A stretch of DNA of 6,497 bases from Desulfosporosinus sp. UBA5188 (GTDB lineage: Bacteria > Bacillota > Desulfitobacteriia > Desulfitobacteriales > Desulfitobacteriaceae). The translations under genes were made by a program, and so were the position numbers. Location of the stretch: positions 1 through 6,497 of the forward strand of contig DHWG01000197.1 of NCBI GenBank assembly GCA_002413075.1, given 5' to 3'. Positions 1 through 5,495 of this stretch are shown piece after piece (position 1 is the stretch's first letter; every line of letters starts with the position of its first letter). The notes under the pieces were generated by a model. It did not search any database, had not been told where the DNA came from, and saw only the letters and a list, made by a program, of their open reading frames with translations.

Positions 1-1320
1 TGCTATATATTGGTCTATGCTAAGACTGCCGATTATGTCTCAGAATCTTTTAATGAATTAAGTCAAATTATTATATTAGTTTTAACTCTATCAGTTTTAA
101 TTATATTCTTGCTTAGAAAAAATATTAAGCAGATTGAATTTTACTTAGACGAATTTTGTAAAATGATAATCAATAACAATAATAGTAAACAAGAACAGAT
201 CTTAATTAAGTTACCTGAATTAAGGCCTATTTTATATAAAATTAGTTGTTTTGCAGATGGATTAAAGCGAATGAACTCGGAATTGGAATCATCAAAACTT
301 AAAATAACTAAAATCATGGAAGGGATTTCTGATGGTTTTTATGCTTTGGATCGTCAATGGAAGTTTACGTTTGTTAACAATGAGACCAAAAAGATTATTG
401 GTAAGGATAACACTGAACTATTAGGAAAAAATATTTGGGAGATATTTCCGCAGGTTATAGGTTGTTTAAATTATGATAAATTGCAAGAAGTCATGTCTCA
501 AGAGGAATCTATTCATTGGGAAGCAGAAGGCTTTATAATGTCTGATCAATACTATGAATATCATGCTTATCCATTTGAGGAAGGATTGACAGTTTTCTTT
601 AGAGATATTACCGTACTGAAACGACAACAGCAAGAGTTTTCCCGTTTAGAAAGACTTAATCTTATAGGTCAGTTAGCAGCTGGAATCAGTCATGAGATAA
701 GAAATCCGCTCACGACTGTCAAGGGATTTCTACAAATGTTTGGGTCAAAACCTAAATACGAACAAGACAAAGAGTATATGGACTTGATGGTCTCTGAGAT
801 TGATCGTGCCAATGAAATAATTACGGATTTTCTATCCTTGGCTAAAGCTAATCTAGATAATGTTAAACGCAAAAACATCAATGAGGTTATCAATAAAGTA
901 TTCCCTATGCTTCAAGCAGATGCCTTTAACAACAATAAGGAAGTTGTTATTGATCTGAATATATTACCAGATATCATGATCAACGAAAATGAAATAAAAC
1001 AACTTATTTTAAACCTAGTACGTAATGGTTTGGAGGTCACCCCAGAACATGGGAGTGTTATCATTAGCACCTATTTACAAGAAGATAGAGTCGTATTAGC
1101 CATCGAAGATCATGGAACTGGAATACCTCAAGAAATACAAGAGAAGATTGGCACTCCATTTTTCACAACAAAAGAATCTGGAACAGGCCTTGGACTAGCT
1201 ATTTCTATAGGAATAGCCCAAAGGCATAAAGCTGTTTTTGAGTTTAAAACGGGAAATGATGGGACAATTTTTAATACAATTTTCCCAACGTACCGATGTA
1301 CTAATAGTGAGGAGAATTAA
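1..1320 (+). CDS. PAS-domain sensor histidine kinase, 5' end outside window (partial)
   Basis: This is a membrane-bound two-component sensor kinase that autophosphorylates on histidine and passes the phosphate to a response regulator. The frame is open to base 1 and the first possible start (TTG at 10) has no ribosome site, so the N-terminus is cut off. Numbering from that TTG, a hydrophobic membrane segment spans about 19-36, and the missing part before it is probably an extracytoplasmic sensor. A linker follows, then a PAS domain (about 100-203). The HisKA H-box has SHEIRNPL with His228, the N-box has NLVRNGLEV (Asn335/Asn339), the G1 box is DHGTGIP (367-373), the F-box is PFFTTK and the G2 box is GTGLGL (391-396). 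All catalytic boxes are intact and there is no receiver domain. The architecture resembles orphan kinases that feed the sporulation phosphorelay, but that role is only inferred. Its bases are visibly more AT-rich than the molybdenum cofactor genes downstream. Confidence 0.93.
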   Translation, partial: CYILVYAKTADYVSESFNELSQIIILVLTLSVLIIFLLRKNIKQIEFYLDEFCKMIINNNNSKQEQILIKLPELRPILYKISCFADGLKRMNSELESSKLKITKIMEGISDGFYALDRQWKFTFVNNETKKIIGKDNTELLGKNIWEIFPQVIGCLNYDKLQEVMSQEESIHWEAEGFIMSDQYYEYHAYPFEEGLTVFFRDITVLKRQQQEFSRLERLNLIGQLAAGISHEIRNPLTTVKGFLQMFGSKPKYEQDKEYMDLMVSEIDRANEIITDFLSLAKANLDNVKRKNINEVINKVFPMLQADAFNNNKEVVIDLNILPDIMINENEIKQLILNLVRNGLEVTPEHGSVIISTYLQEDRVVLAIEDHGTGIPQEIQEKIGTPFFTTKESGTGLGLAISIGIAQRHKAVFEFKTGNDGTIFNTIFPTYRCTNSEEN

Positions 1321-1321
1321 T

Positions 1322-1867
1322 ATGAAAGCCAAGGGAAAATGTCTTTTCATGGTTTTGCTGCTTGTAATGGTGGTTTCTTTTCCTGGTGTCGCTTTTGCTC
1401 AATCTGACGAATATGGTTATAACGCTCAAGCACGGATGTATAAAGGAACTCTAGAAAATTGGGATGCCTTTTTATCAGGTTTGCCCCCGGCTCCTTTTGA
1501 TCCGAATGGAACGAATATTATTTTTGTTAAGAGGAAATGGGATAAACTTTTTGACCCCATGGTTCATTTGAGCCTTCCATCAGGTTCCGGGGCATGGCAG
1601 AAGGCAGAACTCTGGGAATATTTATCCGGTGACCAACTGGGATGGACATGGCACCTTGATTTAGAAGTTATTTATTCCCCGAACACCCCGATTCTCGAGG
1701 CAATTGTACTTGAACCAGAGACCGTAGGGGGCTTTAAAGGTTATTATCTTGTGGAACAAAAGGAGTGGCTGGTGGGGCCAGATGGGGAAAAGACGGTGAT
1801 TCAAGATTTTTCAGTTAGCCGTAGCACTATCAAAAGAACTCTTCATTTAAGTGAAAAAATGCTTTAA
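1322..1867 (+). CDS. Secreted tryptophan-rich protein of unknown function
   Basis: I do not recognise this family. The 181-residue protein starts at ATG 1322, one base after the kinase stop, with GTGAGGAG at 1307-1314 as ribosome site. A longer in-frame start at 1238 would lie inside the kinase and would bury the signal peptide, so it is rejected. Residues 1-26 form a clear Sec signal peptide: basic MKAKGK, a hydrophobic core, and AFA before the likely cut ahead of Q27. The Cys at position 7 precedes the core, so it is not a lipobox. The mature part has no cysteine, seven tryptophans, and a proline-rich stretch (LPPAPFDPNG), and looks like a small beta-rich exported domain. Its near-overlap with the kinase suggests coupled translation and perhaps a role in the same signalling pathway. 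That link is inference only. Confidence 0.8.
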   Translation: MKAKGKCLFMVLLLVMVVSFPGVAFAQSDEYGYNAQARMYKGTLENWDAFLSGLPPAPFDPNGTNIIFVKRKWDKLFDPMVHLSLPSGSGAWQKAELWEYLSGDQLGWTWHLDLEVIYSPNTPILEAIVLEPETVGGFKGYYLVEQKEWLVGPDGEKTVIQDFSVSRSTIKRTLHLSEKML

Positions 1868-1894
1868 ATCATTAAAAACATACATATTTGAATA

Positions 1895-1921
1895 CAGTAT
1901 ATTGAAATATACGGTTTTTTT
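1895..1921 (+). terminator. Weak intrinsic terminator after the secreted-protein gene
   Basis: A 6-bp hairpin, GTATAT (1897-1902) with ATATAC (1907-1912) and loop TGAA, is followed two bases later by seven Ts (1915-1921). The stem is all A/T except its closing pair, so termination may be partial. Its place 30 bases after the stop codon fits the end of the kinase-secreted protein transcript. Confidence 0.5.
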
Positions 1922-1961
1922 CTCGGGGAAATTGGTTGGCTGTGGTGTCAGGATTTCAAAC

Positions 1962-1990
1962 GTGACAGCAAAAGTCTGATGTGGTACATT
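1962..1990 (+). promoter_or_regulatory. Candidate sigma-A promoter for the selenoprotein-mobA transcript
   Basis: GTGACA (1962-1967, five of six matches to TTGACA) and TACATT (1985-1990, four of six to TATAAT) are separated by 17 bases. This predicts a start near 1997 and a leader of about 55 bases. The -35 hexamer forms one arm of an inverted repeat, TGTCA (1946-1950) and TGACA (1963-1967). In the leader, TTGATTT (2004-2010) can pair with AAATCAA (2024-2030). The rest of the 1868-2051 gap shows no reading frame with a plausible start. Confidence 0.4.
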
Positions 1991-2051
1991 GAAGGCAGAA
2001 CAGTTGATTTGAATTCCAAATAGAAATCAAACAAGGAGAGGGTGAAGAGTT

Positions 2052-2288
2052 ATGACACAAGATGTGATTATGTACACAGTACCCCTTTGACCACATTGTG
2101 TACGCGCCAAGCGCTTCCTTTCGGGTAAAGGAATCTTATTTACTGAGAAAAATATCTTATTTCCTACGCACTTAAAAGAAATGAGAACAAGGACCGACTC
2201 GATTGGCGTCCCCGTAACCATTGTGGGGGAACGGATTTTGACCCGTTTCTCGGCCGCAGAATACGAGGAGGTCTTCCATAATTACTAA
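2052..2288 (+). CDS. Glutaredoxin-like selenoprotein (UPHC active site, in-frame TGA = Sec)
   Basis: This is a small thiol/selenol redox protein of the glutaredoxin family (NrdH/YruB-like size), probably a cytoplasmic reductant. ATG 2052 follows a purine-rich ribosome site (AGGAGAGGG, 2034-2042). Read with the TGA at 2088-2090 as selenocysteine, the product is 78 residues and ends at TAA 2286-2288. The fold signs are in order: first strand VIMYTVP (5-11), active site U13-P-H-C16, helix start VRAKRFL as in classical CPYC glutaredoxins, then GVPV (52-55) with the conserved cis-proline at 54, and a C-terminal helix. The TGA sits exactly where the nucleophilic Cys belongs, and a SECIS-like hairpin follows. 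Standard calling sees only a 12-residue peptide. The alternative is a nonsense mutation, but the intact frame beyond the TGA argues against decay. Its end lies 34 bases before the TTG called for mobA, so the two are probably co-transcribed. Confidence 0.87.
2088..2133 (+). promoter_or_regulatory. Bacterial SECIS-like element (UGA plus downstream hairpin)
   Basis: Downstream of the UGA, TTCCTTT (2115-2121) pairs perfectly with AAAGGAA (2127-2133) around the five-base loop CGGGT. The loop begins 31 bases after the UGA and its second base is G. Known bacterial SECIS elements lie within the coding region just after UGA, with a short apical loop that has a G among its first two bases, and bind SelB. 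This hairpin meets that description. A smaller GCGC/GCGC stem (2104-2107 and 2111-2114, loop CAA) sits directly before it. Confidence 0.7.
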
Positions 2289-2322
2289 GTCACTTCAAGA
2301 CTTCAGAAAACAACTTCCCAAG

Positions 2323-2901
2323 TTGAAAGCCACAGGTATCTTGCTAGCCGGTGGAAAAAGCTCGCGAATGAATGAAAATAAAGCCTTCCTGGAACTTGAA
2401 GGCAAACCTCTCGTGGAGCGGAGTTTAACGGTCTTAGAAGCCGTGTTTTCAGAAGTCTTAATTAGCAGCAACAAGCCGGAGCTGTATGCAACCTACGAAG
2501 TACCGGTCATCGTAGACGAAATTTTTGGTCGAGGTCCTTTAGAAGGACTTTATCAAGGCTTAAAAGCGGCGACCTATGATGACGTTTTTTTCGTAGCCTG
2601 TGATATGCCGTTTTTAAATGCGGCGCTGATCCGATTTTTGTCTTTCCAGATTTCGACGTATGATGCCGTTATCCCTCAACTTCACTCTGGCCTTCATCCG
2701 TTACACGCCTTCTATCATCGACGTTGCCTTCCCACAATCAAACATAATCTTGAGGCAGGTCGCCTCAAGATTATTGATTTCTACCCATCTTGCAGTGTAC
2801 GGTATGTGGAAGAAACAGAATTTCAGGCCTTTTCTGATTTGAGTAAAGCCTTTTGCAACGTGAATACGCCGGACGATTGGGCTAAGATCCTTAAGGGCTG
2901 A
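2323..2901 (+). CDS. mobA: Molybdenum cofactor guanylyltransferase MobA
   Basis: MobA transfers GMP from GTP to the molybdenum cofactor to give MGD, the form used by DMSO reductase-family enzymes such as formate dehydrogenase. The 192-residue product is the usual length. It shows the nucleotide-binding signature ILLAGGKSSRM followed by NENKAF (6-22), GPLEGL (71-76), the metal-binding Asp in ACDMPFL (Asp94), HPLHAFY (125-131) and the C-terminal NVNTPDD (179-185). Met16 is followed by Asn where many relatives have Gly. The start is uncertain: TTG 2323 keeps the family N-terminus but has no ribosome site, whereas GAGGAGG (2265-2271) is well placed only for the non-standard codons ATA 2278 or ATT 2281. 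Those would add 14-15 residues. No ATG or GTG exists in frame after the upstream stop at 2239. It lies just after the selenoprotein gene, and its last 11 bases overlap fdhD on the other strand. Confidence 0.93.
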   Translation: MKATGILLAGGKSSRMNENKAFLELEGKPLVERSLTVLEAVFSEVLISSNKPELYATYEVPVIVDEIFGRGPLEGLYQGLKAATYDDVFFVACDMPFLNAALIRFLSFQISTYDAVIPQLHSGLHPLHAFYHRRCLPTIKHNLEAGRLKIIDFYPSCSVRYVEETEFQAFSDLSKAFCNVNTPDDWAKILKG

Positions 2902-3676
2902 TCCGTTCAGGACAGGTATAAATATTAAGGCGTTGCTCCCTGGCAAACCCTATAACGGTGATATTCAGAGCAGCCGCCTGAGAAAGGGCCATATCTGTTG
3001 GGGCACCACGAGCAATGAGGATGGGAACTTTCATTTTAGCAACCTTAAGCAGGATTTCTGAGGAAACTCGACCACTGAAAAAAATTACGTGATTTTCGAG
3101 CGTTAATCCAGTGATAAAGGCACTCCCGCTCAGTTTATCAAAGACGTTATGCCGGCCAATGTCATAACTCGTCAGGAGGACCTTGCCTTGATGACCAACC
3201 CCTCCACTGTGAACGCCGCCTGTTGTGTCAAAGAGTCTTGAGTGTGACTGGAGAAACGCCACATAATGATAGACCTCCTTAAGGGAAATGCTGTGGCTTG
3301 AGATGAGCGGTTTAACCATGAGGACATCGTTGGCGAAACAAAACGACGCTCTACTTTTACCACAACAGGCAGAAACAAAGCGTTTGCTCATGAGTTCTTT
3401 TTGCAAGATGCAGGGTTCTCCTTCGACCCAAACCAAATGGTCTGCGGGATCATGACGAAGGGTAAACACGTCCTTTAGGACACGGATAAACCCTTCATTA
3501 AGTAGAAAGCCATACACCAGCTCTTCAGTTTGGGAAGGGGAACACAAAAGTGTCGCAATCTCCTCACCATTATAGTGAATGGTGAGCGGAACTTCTCGAA
3601 CCACTGTGTCATCCACCCGTTCGAGTAGTGGGCCGTTTGCCTTTAGAATGGAATAGGTCACCGTTTCATTTGGCAT
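2891..3676 (-). CDS. fdhD: Formate dehydrogenase sulfurtransferase FdhD
   Basis: FdhD carries sulfur from a cysteine desulfurase to the bis-MGD cofactor of formate dehydrogenase, which needs it for activity. The protein has 261 residues, normal for the family. The start ATG (3674-3676 on the complementary strand) has an excellent AGGAGGA site five bases upstream. Visible family motifs are TEELVYGFLLNEGFI (50-64), the sulfur-carrying cysteine loop ACCGKSR (Cys104/Cys105), TGGVHSGG (152-159), DIGRHNVFDKL (172-182), SGRVSSE (201-207), RGAPT (223-227) and GFAREQRLNIY near the end. The cysteine pair is adjacent (CC) rather than the spaced CxxC of the Escherichia coli protein. I believe this is common in Gram-positive relatives. 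It overlaps mobA tail to tail by 11 bases with no terminator between them. It is transcribed away from moaA across a shared control region. Confidence 0.95.
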   Translation of the reverse strand: MPNETVTYSILKANGPLLERVDDTVVREVPLTIHYNGEEIATLLCSPSQTEELVYGFLLNEGFIRVLKDVFTLRHDPADHLVWVEGEPCILQKELMSKRFVSACCGKSRASFCFANDVLMVKPLISSHSISLKEVYHYVAFLQSHSRLFDTTGGVHSGGVGHQGKVLLTSYDIGRHNVFDKLSGSAFITGLTLENHVIFFSGRVSSEILLKVAKMKVPILIARGAPTDMALSQAAALNITVIGFAREQRLNIYTCPERISP

Positions 3677-3690
3677 GTTGTCCTCCTCTG

Positions 3691-3710
3691 AGACTAGCTC
3701 TCTCTAGTCT
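3691..3710 (-). repeat. 7-bp inverted repeat just upstream of the fdhD ribosome site
   Basis: AGACTAG (3691-3697) and CTAGTCT (3704-3710) are perfect inverted arms around a six-base CTCTCT spacer. The repeat ends 14 bases before the fdhD start codon and next to its ribosome site. It could be a repressor operator or a leader hairpin. It has no T-tract on the fdhD strand, so it is not a terminator. Confidence 0.5.
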
Positions 3711-3737
3711 ACAATATTTTTGTTAAAATCTGAAATC

Positions 3738-3766
3738 TTGTTTCATATAAAATAAAGAAATATAAT
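3738..3766 (+). promoter_or_regulatory. Candidate promoter for the moaA operon
   Basis: TTGTTT (3738-3743) and a perfect TATAAT (3761-3766) are 17 bases apart, predicting a start near 3773. This leaves a leader long enough to carry the structured RNA at 3842-3965. The small inverted repeat TGAAA (3731-3735) and TTTCA (3741-3745) overlaps the -35 box. The region is AT-rich, so chance matches are easy. Confidence 0.4.
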
Positions 3767-3768
3767 TG

Positions 3769-3796
3769 ATTATGTAGAAAAGAAGGAATATTGCAA
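3769..3796 (-). promoter_or_regulatory. Candidate promoter for fdhD
   Basis: On the minus strand, TTGCAA (3796-3791) and CATAAT (3774-3769, five of six matches) are 16 bases apart. This predicts a start near 3762 and a leader of about 85 bases for fdhD. Its -35 box lies within the perfect 12-bp palindrome ATATTGCAATAT (3788-3799). It faces the moaA candidate promoter almost back to back. AT-richness makes this tentative. Confidence 0.3.
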
Positions 3797-3841
3797 TATA
3801 TCACGAACTACCTCAGTATAGAAAGATTAAATTATTTCGTC

Positions 3842-3965
3842 ATCCTCCAAAGCTGGATCACCTAAAGCAGAAGTTATGGTGACCAGACAAGTGCCACTTA
3901 GGCACTCGGGTATTATGGGAAACTATAATATCTCCTGCTGGAAAGGAGTCTGTCGACAGGTGGAT
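3842..3965 (+). promoter_or_regulatory. Probable molybdenum cofactor (Moco) riboswitch upstream of moaA
   Basis: This is a multi-stem leader RNA. A closing stem joins ATCCTCC (3842-3848) to GGTGGAT (3959-3965) with one T-T mismatch. Inside it are CTGG-bulged A-TCACC (3853-3862) with GGTGACCAG (3878-3886), AGTGCC (3890-3895) with GGCACT (3901-3906), a ten-pair hairpin at 3909-3932 capped by a GAAA tetraloop (3919-3922), and CTCC (3932-3935) with GGAG (3945-3948). A GNRA-capped arm within a branched fold before moaA matches what is known of the Moco RNA motif, which senses Moco and represses its synthesis. The identification is from memory of the motif and from context, not from a covariance search. 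A terminator follows within six bases, pointing to control of transcription elongation. Confidence 0.72.
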
Positions 3966-3970
3966 TAAAT

Positions 3971-4001
3971 CCCCCGGTTGTTTGCAGACCGCGGGTTTTT
4001 T
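3971..4001 (+). terminator. Leader terminator of the moaA operon (riboswitch expression platform)
   Basis: CCCCCGGT (3971-3978) pairs with ACCGCGGG (3988-3995), seven of eight positions with one C-C mismatch, around a nine-base loop. Six Ts follow (3996-4001). It lies between the riboswitch and the moaA ribosome site, so it is the likely switch that stops transcription when cofactor is plentiful. Confidence 0.75.
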
Positions 4002-4038
4002 ATTTGTTCAAATTTAAGTCTTGAAAAGAGGCCGTGTA

Positions 4039-5010
4039 ATGCAGGATCAATTTCAAAGAAACATCGACTATCTTAGAATTTCAGTGACAGATCGCTGTAA
4101 TCTGCGCTGTAAATACTGTATGCCCTCCGAAGGCGTCGCGTGGATGCCGCATGAAGCGATTCTTACGTTTGAAGAAATTCTTCGACTCATGAGGCTCAGT
4201 ACGCAATTAGGATTTCGTCGTTTTCGTATCACCGGGGGGGAACCCCTGGTTCGCAAGGAAATATTAAGTTTTCTTGAGGAGAGCGCTAAACTTCCAGGGG
4301 TTGAAGACCTTATGATTACAACCAATGGATTGTTACTTCCAGAAATGGCCTTTGATTTAAAGGCAGCAGGCGTTCAGAGAGTGAACATCAGCTTAGATAC
4401 CATGAATCCAGAGCGTTTTCACGAGATCACCCGTGGAGGGGACGTTTCGACGGTCATTAAGGGGGTGTTTCGTTCTCTTGAAGTTGGTCTAAATCCGGTA
4501 AAAATTAACGTCGTGGTTGTGCGTGGCTTTAATACGGACGAGTTGCCCAGTTTTTTGTCGTTAGCAAAGCAGTACCCACTCCATGTCCGTTTCATTGAAC
4601 TAATGCCCATTGGAATAAGCTCTGAGCATCGAGACGAGTTCGTTCCAATCCAAGAAATGAAAGAACTGTTAGGGCTAAAGGAGTATGTGCCAACCCAGGA
4701 TATCTTGGGTGGAGGACCAGCAGAGTATGTTCAACCAAGTGGTTATAAAGGTAGTATTGGCTTTATTAGCGCCATGAGTCGTCATTTTTGCAATACCTGC
4801 AATCGTGTACGCTTAACGTCCGATGGGAAATTAAGACCTTGCTTGCATAGTAAACATGAAGTCAATCTGCGTGATGCCTTGCGAAATGGAAGCTCGGACG
4901 AAGCGATAAAAGATCTTTTTTCACAAGCCGTTTGGCATAAACCTGCGGAGCATCATATGAATGAAGAAGCCTTGCAGGGTTTACGTGTCATGTCTCAGAT
5001 TGGAGGGTAA
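4039..5010 (+). CDS. moaA: GTP 3',8-cyclase MoaA (radical SAM)
   Basis: MoaA uses S-adenosylmethionine and two [4Fe-4S] clusters to cyclise GTP to 3',8-cyclo-dihydro-GTP, the first step of molybdenum cofactor synthesis in the cytoplasm. I choose ATG 4039 (323 residues) because AAAAGAGG (4024-4031) lies seven bases before it. The TTG at 4021 is itself next to this site and would add only MKRGRV. The N-terminal radical SAM motif is DRCNLRCKYCMP (Cys20, Cys24, Cys27), followed by TGGEPLVR (65-72). The C-terminal cluster that binds GTP is given by Cys251, Cys254 and Cys268 (CNTCNRVRLT, RPCL). The protein ends in the conserved Gly-Gly needed for activity. All key residues are present. It heads a four-gene operon under the riboswitch leader. 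The gap to moaC is two bases. Confidence 0.97.
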   Translation: MQDQFQRNIDYLRISVTDRCNLRCKYCMPSEGVAWMPHEAILTFEEILRLMRLSTQLGFRRFRITGGEPLVRKEILSFLEESAKLPGVEDLMITTNGLLLPEMAFDLKAAGVQRVNISLDTMNPERFHEITRGGDVSTVIKGVFRSLEVGLNPVKINVVVVRGFNTDELPSFLSLAKQYPLHVRFIELMPIGISSEHRDEFVPIQEMKELLGLKEYVPTQDILGGGPAEYVQPSGYKGSIGFISAMSRHFCNTCNRVRLTSDGKLRPCLHSKHEVNLRDALRNGSSDEAIKDLFSQAVWHKPAEHHMNEEALQGLRVMSQIGG

Positions 5011-5012
5011 CG

Positions 5013-5480
5013 ATGGATTTAACACACTTTGATGAAGACGGTCGGGCACGAATGGTGGATGTCAGTGACAAAGCTGAAACGGCTCGTATAGCCATTGCTC
5101 GGGGGAAAATTACCATGAAACATGAGACCTTTGAACGCATTCGCTCTGGTTTGATCGCTAAAGGAGACGTTCTGGCAGTGGCCCAAGTCGCGGGGATCAT
5201 GGCAGCAAAGCAAACCTCACAGATCATTCCTATGTGTCATCCACTGATGATCACAGGGGCCAAGCTTAGTTTTAACTTAGTGGAACCCGGTGAGGTATAT
5301 ATTGAAGCAATCCTAAAAGTTAATGGAAAAACTGGCATTGAGATGGAAGCCCTGACGGCCGTCAGTGTCGCTGCGTTAACGATCTACGATATGTGTAAAG
5401 CGATTGATCGATCAATGACCATCGGGGATATTTATCTTGTTGAAAAATCAGGGGGAAAAAGCGGACATTTTGTCCGATGA
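5013..5480 (+). CDS. moaC: Cyclic pyranopterin monophosphate synthase MoaC
   Basis: MoaC converts the MoaA product 3',8-cyclo-dihydro-GTP into cyclic pyranopterin monophosphate. The protein has 155 residues, as usual. Family motifs are complete: KQTSQIIPMCHPL (66-78, with His77), GKTGIEMEALTAVS (105-118), the catalytic region YDMCKAIDR (125-133, Asp126 and Lys129), and the C-terminal LVEKSGGKSGHF (142-153). ATG 5013 is two bases after the moaA stop, and GGAGGG at the end of moaA (5002-5007) serves as its ribosome site. Translation of the two is therefore probably coupled. It ends in TGA 5478-5480, 15 bases before the MOSC start. Confidence 0.97.
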   Translation: MDLTHFDEDGRARMVDVSDKAETARIAIARGKITMKHETFERIRSGLIAKGDVLAVAQVAGIMAAKQTSQIIPMCHPLMITGAKLSFNLVEPGEVYIEAILKVNGKTGIEMEALTAVSVAALTIYDMCKAIDRSMTIGDIYLVEKSGGKSGHFVR

Positions 5481-5495
5481 AAGAGGGGCTTTATA

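Noticed and set aside
1238..1321. Longer start for the secreted protein at ATG 1238
   Set aside because: It would overlap the kinase by 83 bases and place about 28 residues before a textbook signal peptide. ATG 1322 has its own ribosome site.
2088..2090. TGA as a true stop or a decayed glutaredoxin pseudogene
   Set aside because: The frame is intact and motif-bearing on both sides, the codon falls exactly on the redox Cys position, and a SECIS-like hairpin follows. Decay would be unlikely to give all three.
2027..2221. Minus-strand open frame of 64 codons over the selenoprotein gene
   Set aside because: It shows no recognisable domain and lies opposite a clear glutaredoxin reading on the plus strand. 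It is a shadow of that gene.
4021..4038. TTG 4021 as start of MoaA
   Set aside because: The TTG touches the AAAAGAGG ribosome site that serves ATG 4039 and has no site of its own. The extra six residues are not part of the family pattern.
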